DNA of 64,000 bases from Temnopleurus reevesii (Eukaryota > Echinodermata > Echinoidea > Temnopleuroida > Temnopleuridae), in the NCBI GenBank assembly GCA_036244855.1, contig BQKZ01000023.1, positions 55,967-119,966 of the forward strand, written 5' to 3'. Within the stretch, counting starts at the first letter, position 1. The number at the start of each line of letters is the position of its first letter. Positions 13,101 to 27,170 of this stretch are shown here, one piece after another. The position numbers and the translations under genes are program-made. The notes beneath the pieces were generated by a model that saw only the letters and a program-made list of their open reading frames with translations, had not been told where the DNA came from and did not search any database.

Positions 13101-16100
13101 NNNNNNNNNNNNNNNNNNNNNNNNNNNNNNNNNNNNNNNNNNNNNNNNNNNNNNNNNNNNNNNATAAAACCTTGAATATCTCCATTTCAACATTTCTCGT
13201 AAACACGCATAAAAATTGCTTTATCTGCATCAATTTTTATCCAAACTGGATGAAAGGGGTATCAAATGAAAGGTATTTAGTTGCTCTTTCAAATGATATG
13301 TAAATCTCAAATTTGATTTTTGCCGACAAGTGCTGGGTTTTGCTATAGCCGGTCACATATATCAAGATTGGAATCAGCAAAAGGTGCAGGACCAAACTTT
13401 GAAGCCTATGTAGGAATGCATGCTAACTGAGCTGTATTAAAAAGTATGATAGATTGGAAAACATTACCTAATCATAGGAAAATGAAAATGTACTTGTCTT
13501 TATACATTCCATGTAAACTAATATTCTTAGGAGGTGTTGTTCAAAATCAACTGCAAATCAACTGCAACTTTGCAAATTGTAACGCTTATTTTCATTCGCG
13601 CATGGTGTCCGCATTTAACAAGACGCGCATGAAACAATGATTTTGATTGGCGCGTACCGATCAACTGCAACTTACGATCAATTGCAACCTTTGAGCAACA
13701 CCCCCTTAGACGTACAGACCTTTTGCATCATTCATTTCCCATAGGAAACAACTTTTTTATGCTCAAGAAAAGCCTATCCAGATTTTTTACAGACCTTTTC
13801 ATTGATTCTCAATGGTATCCCTGTAAGCAGAACAAACAGGGGGTTTGGTTCCACAAGAGGTAAACGAGTATGCTGTTCATTCAGACCTGTATATAGTGGC
13901 AATCCAAGGGAAACAGTGAAAGTGGCCACTGTAGACAGGTGAACTCTACAGACAGGTTCTACAATACACAATTTCATCTAAAGGGAACCAATTTAGGTGG
14001 CCACTTTAGATATGTGGTCACAATGGACAGGTGGCCACTAAGGGGATGTTGTTCAAAATCAACTGCAAATCAACTGAAACTTTGCAAATTTGTGCATGAA
14101 ACAATGGTTTTGATTGGCAAGTTCCGATCAGCAGCAACTTGTGATCAATTTCAACTTTTGAATAAACCCCCTAAGACAGGTTTGACTCTACAATATTGAA
14201 GACAATTATCGTTAAATTCATCACTTGTTATTACTAAGTGAATATCATTATGTTGTGATCGTACAGAAGCACCTCTTATTTTTTTATCATCTTGCAGAAG
14301 CGTGAGCTGATACGGCAAGGCTACCTGGTGGAATGGACAGAGGGAGGACGTAAGCTCAGGAGAATACTGCTCTGGTCAGATCTCATTATATGTGCATCCA
14401 AAAGAAACACAAGGTATGTCTTATCTCTAGACGACTTTAATTCAGATTTTACAAATACAGTCAAACCTGTATATAGTGGCCACCCAAGGGAAACAAAAAA
14501 CATGGTCACTTTAGACAGGTGATAATCTATAAACCGGTTCTTTAACACACATTTTAATCTGGAGGGAACCGATTCATGGGGCCTCATTAGACAGATGGTC
14601 TCTATAGGCAAGTGGCTGCATTAGACAGGTGGTCTCTATAGACAGGTGGCTGCTAAGTATACAAGCACATCATGCAGGTTATCTTGTATTCTCATTTATA
14701 CATATACATTTAAATGCACACAGTAAAATTTGTAAAGTTTATTGCATTATACATAAGGATTGCAGGTCAAACCCAATTCTTTGCATACATCCTTAAACAT
14801 GGCTGTCATCTGATCCACTAACATGAATTTCTGCTGGTTTGTTTTCACAGTGGTATGTTTCAGCGCGACAGGGGCCAGTACGACTTCCAGTGGTATATTC
14901 CTCTCACCGAGCTATCCCTTACACCAAATGATCGATGCGAAAGTAAGTCATATGCGGAAAGTCTTCAAGTATGATTTATAGCTTTTCTTATTCTCATACA
15001 CCTTTGTAAATAACTGGTCATAGACGTCGTATTTCATAGCAATAATATTTTTATGTGCATATTTGCACCATCATTAATAACACTTTCCAAAGTGATTATT
15101 ATTTAATGGATGAAGTTGTTCATAAATTTATAATTGATTCATTGGCGTAGTACACCTGTTTACATTGTTAGTGTTCTCAATCCTAGATTTGTGTTACTAG
15201 TATTGTAATATTTCATTCCAAAAGGGATTTACAGCATGCTATATGTAGTAGATCTTAAACTAAAACAAAAGATAATATCAAAGCCTATTCTGATTATAAT
15301 GTATTGTTTTAATTCAAAGGGGGTTTAAAGGTAACTGTATCCAACCATAGACTATGAAATATATATCAAAGCTAATCATGAATATTGCTAAACAAATTAT
15401 ATTTCAAGAAGTAGAGTATAAGAAATTGAGAATAACATTTTTGAGTAATGATTAATGGTAAGATTGTCAAATTTTGTATGTAACATGAATTTGCAAGATT
15501 GATAATTATTACATTGTTTTATTTTTCTCTTTCAGCTGAACCTAAAGTGATTGATAAGAGCGATTCAGAGCTAAGACAAATGAAGAAGGACATCTCAGAA
15601 TTACAAGAAAAGATCAAGAGAGATAAAGCAGCAGTAAGTATAGGTGTAAGATTTGTAAGATTTGTAAGATTTTATTAATAATAATAATAATATATAGCAT
15701 TTAAACACGCAATCTCTCTAGTCACCTATTCAGAGGCGCGAGACAAATTATCTAATATTATTACCCGGCCATAGCATAGCTGCCAAGTAGGCGCTTCTGC
15801 ATTTAGAAGAATAAATTCCTGCCGGTACCCATTCACCTCACCTGGGTTGAGTGCAGCACACTATGGGTAAATTACTTGCTGAAGGAAATTAATGCCCTGG
15901 GAGAGATTCGAACCACCGACCCTCTAGTTAAGAGGCGAGAGTCCGAACCACCACACCACGACGCTCCCATGAGCTCTATATAGACCCCCTTTCGCAGTAT
16001 GAGAGCATATAGCATATTTACAAGTCATAAACAAACTATAATACATGGCAATACTAGTGATTAAAACACATAAATAATCATCAATGATGTTAATGAAATT

Positions 16101-19100
16101 AACATTTTATGTGTATTCAGTATTTCTGTTTATAAGACAAAGTCATACATTGTTTGTATATCAACTAAAAAAGTAACAACAACTTGGTCTATGCGAGAAT
16201 GCCATTGTGAAGTTTTTTTTTACTCTTTTTTGTCATTCCCAATGGCATAGGCAATAGTATTCAGGAATTTTTCATTTTTCAGTATTTCATTGAAAATGAT
16301 CATCACACAGCAGAATTTCTGTATAAGTGTATACTTCTGGGTAGGAAACAATATGGGATATCATGCAGCTATTTAATAAAATGTATTTTGTATGATAAAT
16401 TTTGTGGTACCACAAATAAATAAATTCTCTCATGTGTGCGGTAATGTGTTATAATAAGTTAAGTTTCATGTTGTGTGATTTATATTGACAGATTTGCGCT
16501 TAATACAATATGCATGCATATCAAATGTTGCATTCTATCTCTTAATTTCCTTTATTCATTTTCCTAGAAACAATCAAGATCTATCCAAAAGAGTATCGAG
16601 CAGAAGAGGAAGCAAATAGCTGAGTTGGTAAGAATGTACTGCTTCAAATAAGCTTTTCTTTCTCTAATTGAAGACATTGTTCTAACAATATTGAACCTGT
16701 GGTCAGCAAGCACAAATCAGGGCTAAAAACTAAGGACTTTCTATCTCTCTGTTATGTACCCTTTTTTAATTTTTATGTGAAATTTGTCAAAAAATATTGC
16801 GGAATACCTGTACAGTACTTAATTCGGTTATTGAAGGTGATTGGCTCATCTTCCTGAATTTAAGGAAATTGATTTAACATGTCTGTAATTTTGACCCTCT
16901 CTGCTTGTGTAAAGTAAACTTTCCTGAATATTTCTGATAAATTGTGAGTGTTCTTCTTTTTAATTGAGGAAAAATACTTGAACATTGTGATTGTTGGTCT
17001 GTAAAACAGACTTTTCTGGAAATGAATACTTTTTAATAGATTGGTCAGTTTTTCCTCAATTAATTCATGAAATTGGTAATCATCTTATTACTGTTAATTT
17101 CCTCTTCCTGTGGATTTTATAAAAGCATATCATTTCTGAATACAAGGAAATTTCTGGAAGTATTATTGGGTGGCAATTTGGTTATCGATTCTTCTGTTTT
17201 TGTACTTATTTTTTTTTGGACATAGAAATGATGCCTTTTGTTGATCGTTTTATCATAGCTGATGTAAGCAGAAAATTTGAAAATAATGAAGCATTTTTAT
17301 GAGGTAAACTTCCCTATAATGACTGATTTGTATTCGTTCTTTTATGACCGAATCAAATATAAACCACTTCCAGAAGTAAGCGGAAAGGTTCTGCATTATA
17401 ACTCAACAACTATTTTTAGCAGATAAAAAATAAACAAGTGTTCTCCTTCCAACTTGATAATGAAAACCATGTGATTGAAAAAACTCCATATCCCAACACA
17501 AAAATTATTCAATTGAAAATCATGTGATGTTCATTTTTGCATTGATATGCATAGGTTCTATAAAAATATAGTCAAATTGTTATGGAAGGTATTCAACGAC
17601 GCAGACACTCTTTACAAAGTGCATTTGTTCATCAATATTTGCTCTCACATCTATGTGTGTGAATAAAGTACACACGCTCTTTGGCAACTCCCTTATGCTG
17701 ACTAACAGCTCAAAACCAGCTACAAAAATAAAGTTCACCCGAAGGATGTCATGAGTTTATTTCCGAATATCGTCTGTACTTCCTCAAGAAAATGTATTAT
17801 TGTGAATCAGTTTTGTTCCATCAAATTGGCAACTTCTTTTGTGTGTTTCTATCCTTTAATGCAAAATATGAAGGGTGTTTGAATATCTTCAAACAAAAAC
17901 CAACAACAAATGATAATCATAATAATGATAATAGTGATAATGATAGTAAGTCATACCCAGGGTACAGCGTAGTCATTTCCGTTTTTACCAGTTGCTTTCC
18001 CAGCAAGCCCTGTGATAATACAGATTTTCTGTTATCTTGGATTTTGTATTCAGACAAACACATTTTCCACTCTCTTAGGGGTATTCCAACAGGGCGCTAC
18101 AAAGCCATCAATGCAAAATATACAGCAATGTGGTTATTTCCAACTGGGTCCCCATCATACCTGGGTAGAGTGCAACACAATGTAGATGGTTTTCTATGCC
18201 ATAATATGCCACAATTCTTCCACAAAAATGATCATCCATATTTATACTATATTTGATTATACAATGTTTTCAGTTTGGGCAATATAAAGATTTAACAATG
18301 TTTTTGTTGAAATATGTTGCAAGAAATGATAGGACTCTAAATGGCTTCTTCTGAGTATGTGCAGTATTTTCTCCATTTACAACGCTATGAGATTATATGT
18401 ATAGAATAAATTGAATGCAAAATAACCTCAGTCTGCTGTCTGTGACAAAATCTCCCTATTCATTCTCTTATGTTGTGATTTATTCGCTTCAATGCTTCAC
18501 AATGAAAGCAAAAATATGCATCCAAATAAAAGCCATAAAAGGAATCCCATTGTTAGTTTGGAATGGGAGAGCCCCTGGGTATATTCAATATTCAGGGAAT
18601 GTCTTTATACGATTGGGGTAAATGGGACATGTTTTGCTTTTTGGTTAAGAATGAATAGTCATTCAGATCACGAGTAGATAGATATTACCCATGGAGCATG
18701 TGGAGGAAAAAGATATTCTTGTAAATGTACCTGATGGCAAATTTTTTGAGAAAAATGAAAAAAAAAACCCACCCATTTTTGTTTGATTCAGTGGGAATTG
18801 TATGACTGGAATCATGGCACTTGTGCCATTTGAAAAGTGTACAATCATTTTAATTATAGCATGGATATGTCCAAGCTGATATGTCCATGATTATAGAAAG
18901 AAGCCCCTGCCAAATGAAGTCTTTATGGACCCTTACTCTATAAGTTCTTCCCCTTTGGAAATAAGGTTTCCTCTTTTGTCGTGTTAAGAGCTGCATTGGC
19001 TTTTGGTTTCATTCATGTACCTCATATACAGATAATGACATATTTTGAAATTTTGTGCAAGTGTTTTTTTTTTGTCCTTGTTGTATGAAACTATAAAATA

Positions 19101-22100
19101 GATGCTGGTACAAATATCATATTATTTCCTGTTGTATATGTATAGATTTTCCTATGATAATTCTATGAAGATGGTTGATTCTAACATATATATGTAGAAA
19201 TATTAAAAAACATTTATCATCAAAGCATTTATCAAGATGCTTTTCAATTGCTATCATATGAATTTAACTATATAAATGTCAAGCAACTTTTGACATCACG
19301 TCAATTTTGAAAGTAAGTCAATTTCTCTTTAACATGATGATAAATGTGGAATATAAGAATATGATAAAGCGGAGGGTAACAGTAATACATGTAATTGTTC
19401 TCAATTATATAAGCTAGAAAATGAGATACCAGTATTATCGATACTATGAGAGTCATTGTCCATTTAGTACATTCAAATACACCTGCAGTTTAAGGATATA
19501 CTGGCCTATTTTACTTTTTGTCAGCATTTTAAAGTTTTTTTTTAGAAATACATGTATATATTTTGTTAATTGTTATCTGTCAACAGGAAGTTGGATATGT
19601 GCTGGAGTCACCCAAGCTACCGTTCCATTTATACCACCACTCGGGAAAGGTAAATCTATTATTATTATTATTGTATTTTTTACTTTAGATTTGTTCATAC
19701 TTCTACCATACAAGATGTGTTTAATCAATATGAAATGCAATTTTGTACCAATTTGCTCATCTCGATAAATTTTACTACTTTATATGAGTTTACATTCAGT
19801 TTTACTCTTCAACAACAAGAGGAATAAATACGCACAGCACAAATAATGATACAATATTTTGTTGAAAGTATGCAATGAAAATGGGAATTTGAAACCTGCT
19901 TTCAAACAAGATGTATAAATATTTTGTATGACAATTTCCATGATTCATTGTTCAAAATAGCGTTTTATTGAAGAAGTGTTTTGTTTATCTTTTTAGAATG
20001 ATGTTCAAGTTCTTGCAATGCAAAGATAATACAAGTTTTTATTTTCAGGAGCTTTGTTTATAGTTGAGATAACAAGTTTTTGTTTTTCCATGTTCCTGCA
20101 GACTTATACAATTTTGATGTCATCGGACTATGAGAGATCAGACTGGAAAGAGGCAATCCTGTCGACGAAGAGAGAATGCAGAATCACCCCCTCTATCACC
20201 CCTTACCACATCAGCAAGCTCATTCCAAAGACGAGAAGGGTATGAAGTGTTAAACTTTATCCTCTCCACCACCGCCCCCCAAAAAATACTACTTCTAAGA
20301 ATGTTTTTATTTGTGATTGTTTGGATTTCATAGAGTAATCTTACACTGAAATCACACCTGTTATAGTGAACATTTGAGTATGGAAAACATATGACAGGAA
20401 ATATTTTATGCCTCTTAAGATTTTCCTTTATTTATGATTTTTAATGAGAAGAACATGCACAAAACGGATAGCAGTTCTAACTGCTTTTCTCATATCCCTT
20501 TTGTTGTCTTTAAATCAGGTTTTAATGTTGATCTGTTGTCCTTTCATCAAAATGATTCAGACTTATTTGTATTCAGTGATTAAATTCAAATATCAGATAG
20601 CAATGAACTTCTATATATCTTTTGTTGAGAGCCAGAAGGGCTACTCCAAGATAATCAAGTTAAAAGATGTTAAGACAGAAATGTTACCCTCCTTTGGTTT
20701 TATGAACATATAGTTAAATATGATCCTGTATTAAACTTAGTTTGTATCATTTAAACAAACAGAATTAGGCAAGGAAGATCATTAGGTAATTCCAAACCTC
20801 CCCCCCCCCAAAAAAAAACACCCACTGAATAAACACCCTTTGTGCTAAAAATACAATAAATTGTTTACAGTTATCTCGTAGATCACCTCCATACCTCTCA
20901 GTTTTTAATGCAATCATTTGCATTGAAATCTTTTGTTCCATTTTTCACATATTGCATGATTACTTTGAATGTTAAATAAACACTGACTTAATGTAATGTT
21001 TTTGTCAAAGCTGAAGATAAAGTGTGTTCACAGCTAACAAGTTCTAATTAGCAAGTTGTATTTTCTTTGTCATACTATCATTTATATTTATATCATGTTG
21101 TTCTTGTGGACGAATTCTCTTGTACATCTGCTTTCTCACATTATTTTGATAGTAGGGTATTTGTTTTTTTTCCATCACTTGCTTTCATTCCAGTTATTGA
21201 ACAACCAACTCTAATTGAAAACCTTATGATACAAGAAATATTCAAACCTGATATAGAAATTATATAAGATTATTGCTGATGATCCGTCCAACAATTTTAT
21301 GCGGGTTTACTCTTGGTGTTGATAGTTGTTAGTTGTCATGGTTTATTTACTCTTGTTTCCTTCCTCTTTCCTGCCTCATTCAGGGTCGGGATTCATACGT
21401 CAACATCAGTTCGGTCCTGCTCAAAGACAGTGAGTATATAAACCCAAATTTATTGAAATCATTACCATGAGATCACTCATCTGCAATTACAGACCCTAAG
21501 CTTTCGGTGTGAGCATGATACAGAGTATGCAATCTTTCACTACATGACACACTGCATTGCTTTAGGAAAGAACAATGCTGTTTTTGATGTAGGCACACAT
21601 GAATACCCTATATCACGCTCTCCGCATATATATACACACTGAAAGCCTAGGGTCTGTGCGTGCAGACTATGAGATCACCATGAATGGTCCCAAATATGGT
21701 CAGCGGTGATGGATGTGGAACATTTATTTGCTTATATGGCAAAATTAAGCTTAGGAGGTTGAATGTAATGCATATGTGGGTCTCTGTTCCTGGTGGGAAT
21801 GATTTAATTTTTAAGGGGGGATTTTTATACATTCATTTCAAAGTATATCCTATATTTCACCACTGAGCATTTATAAAGTATTCAAAGCAACACTGCCTTT
21901 TTAATCTTGACCCATCCCTTGGGGAATATATGTTAGATAATATCCTTCTGCATTTTTTCAATACCCAAATGAATGGTTTATCAAAAGAGGTTATACGTAT
22001 TTCAATGGGTATTTAAACATAAACATAGCTTGATGATTTCACTCTTAGACTATTTATTTACTTATTTATTAGAATATATTTCAACAGGATAAAAACAAGA

Positions 22101-25100
22101 TCAGCAAAAGCTGTTTTACATCAAGGTCCTGATCAAGGCAACAATGAAAAAATAATTGATACAAAATAACATAGAATACAATTTATAATATAATAATGAG
22201 TAGAAGGCTCCATTATATAACAGGTTGTATAAACAAAAATGTGATTGATCCTGAAAAGGACCTACTGCACTCTTCATGAACATGTTCTCATCATCTTCAT
22301 GAGAATTAGTAAATTCAGAATCGACAGGGCCTATTTATGAGCTTCTGGAGGATCCAAATCCAGGGTTTGTTTTCTATATGCTTAGTCAAAACCTGCTTTC
22401 TTAATCATGATTGCACGAACTGCATCGTACTTACCCCGTTAAAATGGAAACCAAATTCAATCATGTTCATGAAAACCCTTTTTAAAAGAGGGGCGCAACT
22501 TGTTTGATTTGAATATAACACCTGTTCTCCAGTTCTCCTCTCATGTTGCTCTGCTAATATGAAACTGAAACAAAAATCCAGTCCCTGGCGCCTAACAAGC
22601 TGTATCATGCACACATGCTTTGTCATATCCTAGCCAATGCAAGTTAATAATGTACAGTTATTGATTTAGATCGTTGATGGTATTAACCATAAATTTTTGA
22701 TTAATGTTACCACTTACGGAGGCGACAAGCTCTCACAGAAGCCCAGATTTTGAGGTTGCCGCAAATTTGTTTGATTTTCAATTACAGAATTTGTGATTTC
22801 AAGAGCAAAATTTATATCATCGGAACAAGAAAAGTATGACAATTCCTTGATACATTAAATCAAGATCCACAAAATGACTAAATAAGACTAATTAGCCTTT
22901 GAAGAGAACGCAAACAAATTTCCCAGTTATCAGCAAGACTGGCTAGCGCTCAGAGGATTTAAGATTTTTTTTTAATACATGTATAAGTACTTGCAATACC
23001 TGACCCCTTACCAATGTCAATACAAATTAAAAATGATTCATTATTGATATAAGTTATGGCAGTGTTGCACATTAATTTGTAAGACCTTCACCTATGTTTT
23101 ACATATATACATGTATGAATAATCCAAGCTTTTCATTTTATATAGTATGATGGGTTAATGTATAGATATTGATTTTAAAATGGTATGATTTTCATTCATT
23201 GTCAGTCAACATGAATGCACTTTGAGACTATTATTAATGTCTCTTTATTTCTTTGAATAATGCTAGAATTACTTCCTCCTATGTAGGTATTAGTCAAACA
23301 TTTATGATGTTTATTCTTTGTCATACATGCTTTGAATTATCAGTCCACTATATTTGAGGTTATATTTTATAGTTTCATTCTTGAATTTGATATTGTATGT
23401 ACTGTAGGAGGAGTTGTCATAACTTCATATAATAAATGTATAATTTTATGGTTATTGTCCTTTTGATTCGAATTGTATGGAATTTCTATTTAAAAAAGTG
23501 TTGTTGCTGAGATACACTCATATTGGAGTTTGGAATTTATTCATTTGAACGTCATCGACATATACAGTTAACATTCTGTTCTTATTACATTTTTTCATAT
23601 GTGTTTATATACAAAATAAAGAAAATAATAATGGTTTGGTTGTCCAAAGCTATAATAAATTTTTATGAAGATTTGAACAAGTTGATTATCATAATGTCAT
23701 AATAACATTGATAATTGTTAGTATGTTGTTACAATTATTTTATTTTTCATGGATTTGTTGTGCATAAAAGTTGTACTTTGACCCATCAAATTCAATTTAG
23801 CATTATCACTTGCTGGTAATACTATTCCGTCAAATATTAATGTTTTCTTAAATATAACAGTGATATCATGTGTGCAAATTTTATACTATTTTTCCCCCTT
23901 CGAACTCATTCTCTCCTGCTTCGAACTAATTCTTTAAAGGCATTTTATATTCTGAAATGAAAAAGGAAATATTGACTCATGAAGATATGTTTAGACATTT
24001 TTTGGGTGGATGTTTTTGTACATATATTGCCATAATCATTGCTATAAGTATCATCTTTTATATAACACATACTTTGTTCTATTATTTAATCATCATTTTT
24101 TTGACAAATTATATGTTAAAAATGTGTAATACAAATACATAACTTTACAGGACTGGTCCATATATTGTGCCATGCTAATTGATTGTAGTTGACCTAAAAA
24201 ATAAAGATAGAATATTCCGACCAATTTGTATCTACATGTATACTCAAATGTGTTTGAAAAAGGTTCAGCTGGCCATGGATCTTTGTAGTGTACAGGAAGC
24301 TAACCAAGTAATTAGGCAGCAATCTGCCTTCCTGTCCTGTCATATTGTTTAACAATTATATAGTCATCATGTTTGATGTAACTCAATCTTGAATATATAG
24401 ACAGGTTTTCGAAACATAGTGTAATAGTCAGAGTTAGGGATGATTCTTACATTGTTTTTTCTTCGATCAGCTTTATAGTTTAGAATTTTGTGATTTCCTT
24501 CCTTTTAAAAGAGAATATTACGATTTCCTCCCTTTTAAAAGAAACCACAGTCTTTCTGTAGCGTTGACAGTACTTATCATGGTACAGACCTTGTTATTTT
24601 GAGTGTGTCATAGACCAACTGCCTGATCAATATGAATTTCCCCAAATACTTTGATTTCCTTGTCATAAATTGCCATTGTTCTTTGCTTGAGATTTTTCAG
24701 TTTCTATATAGTCATATCGCTCCGATTTTATTGAAGTAGAGATTACTCATACATTTTTACATTCAAGTGAAAGATTGAAGCTGGTATAGTATAGGCATTA
24801 ATTTTGAATTACATCACAATCTGCTATTTTGGACGATAATGCAAAGGGATATGTAGATATCTGACCATGTTTTGTCGTTATGCTCCTGCATGAAAGTGAT
24901 GGGTATTAATTTGTCTTGCAACATAGCAAAAAACATGAACAAACGACTATGTTACAATGTATGGAAATGAGAGGAATAGATTAATTTTATACATGTTATG
25001 AAACACTTATGAACAAATTCTCACTGAAGAGTATTTTTAAAGTATATAATATCATAACATTCCTGTTCATCTATATTTTCTTTGCAGCTGATGAACTGCT

Positions 25101-27115
25101 TACCGGCATGTTGTATGTAACAGTTTTACAGGCTCGAGGGCTTACAGTACCATCCCGTAAGTACAAAATTAATCAATCTAAGTTTATGAATCAATTGTAA
25201 GGTTGCTGCAACAAAGTTCTAACCATTAGTCATACAACAAAATGGTTAAATGAACTATATAGTCTGAAATTGTCCCTTATTATAGCAGCCTTGTTGTATG
25301 TAACATTCTGAGAGGCGCATGATCTTACAGATCCTATAGATAAAAAATTAATCAACTCAGTATTAAAGTTTATGAATGACCTGTAAGATCACTTCAACAA
25401 AGTTCTAAACGTTATTTACAAGAAAAATGGTTAAGTGGACTATATTGTCTGGAATTTCCATTCATGAAATAAAAAGTCAATCAAATAACAATGAAATATT
25501 TAATCCTACATAGAATAGAATGATGAAACTGCAGCCTTCAAGTGCATTTGTTTTCTTAATACAATATCCATTGTTTTCAACATTTTGTACCAAACTCCTC
25601 AACTTTACGTGATGACAACTATGTTGTCATTATACTGTAGTTTTATATGAAAATAAAGTACATTGCATATCAATTTCATGGCTTTGATAAATATATAGGT
25701 CATAAATTGGAGTGAAACATTAGAAAAGTTGTGTCAAATGTACAAACATTATTTTTTGACTTTTTTATGGATTGGATCATGATACAATTTTACATTCTCC
25801 ATAACAGAGATTTACTGCTGCCTAGAGACAGATGCCTATGGAATATTCTCTCGTATGGCAAAGACGAGGAAGACATCAAATACCATCACGCCGAGATGGA
25901 ATGAGGTAATTGTTCTTTTTTAATAAAGTTACTATGGAAACAAAATTTCAGACCATGGGATGTACCACAGTGCTAGGCAAGAGGGCTTGAATTTTGTTTG
26001 AATTAAAATTTGAATATGAAGTAAAACTGAATTTGAATTGGTTATGTTTACATATCTTCACATTTGAGCTATAATGAATAAAGAAAAAAAAAGTGGAATT
26101 CCTGTAGAAGAATGTTCAAGTTTAAATGCAAGTGAACACGGCTAAAGATTACATACCCATTTAGAAAAACTGGAAGGTATTAGAAAACATTCAGGGAATA
26201 AAGCTACTTCATTTATTGGAGAATTGCACATCGATAAGATGGTAAAGCCACTTAGAAATAACAATTCTAAATTATGTGTGAATGTTTTTACGACAAGGAA
26301 AAACTTGAATTATAACTAATTAGTGACAATATTGATAATGTTGAAATGACCTATGATATAATATTTGCCTTTTTTCACCATCCATGCTAAAATTCCAGTC
26401 TTGATATACATTTAACTTTAACATTTCCCAGGTACCTGATCTTAATGCGTTATTGATGGTTCATAGTTGAATTGAATTTTCCTCTTGGTTTCAAGTCTCT
26501 GTTGGGACAGATGTCTTGTATAAAGAGTAGGATACCACCCCTCATGCTTCATAATGGGAACATTGTATTTTTATTCGAAATTTGATTTCTGTTTTTGTTC
26601 TTAATTGTTTCATGCTTTAATGGTTAGTTTCATACCATAATTAGTGATTTAATGTTTAAAGAGGACTAGGAGCAAATTCATGGTATCATTGTAAGCATGA
26701 CATGGAAAACCTTTCCACAAGTACTGAAGATTCCCATAAAATATGTTGACGACAAGAGTAAACTGAAGAGTTTCTCTCACATTAAAATCTCACACCAGTT
26801 TTATGGCTTTATGATTAGTAGGACATGGTCTTAATGTGATGTATATCCAAGGTTATGGTGATGTTGATGAATTCTATTGCCAGGGAAGACATTAATTTGT
26901 TAAAAATATTATCCAATTGTTTATGATGTAACAGAAATAGGTGCAATGCTGTTATCATTATCACCGTCGTCATCATCATCATCATCACAGCAAAAAGCTG
27001 GATCGCACACTTAATGACTGACCTATCGAACCTCTGTGATGCCCAGACTGACTGGCTCACCCAACTGCAGGATGTGGCATAAAACACTACTACACTCATA
27101 CGAAAGAACAAGAAG

Positions 27116-27170
<55 letters not shown>

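Noticed and set aside
12558..13303. Open frames of about 200 residues across the N run
   Set aside because: Almost all residues are X; the frames exist only because N is read as open.
17792..18256. 154-residue plus-strand frame in an ABR/BCR intron
   Set aside because: It contains a degraded SINE body and an AATGATAATAG-type simple repeat, with no recognised domain.
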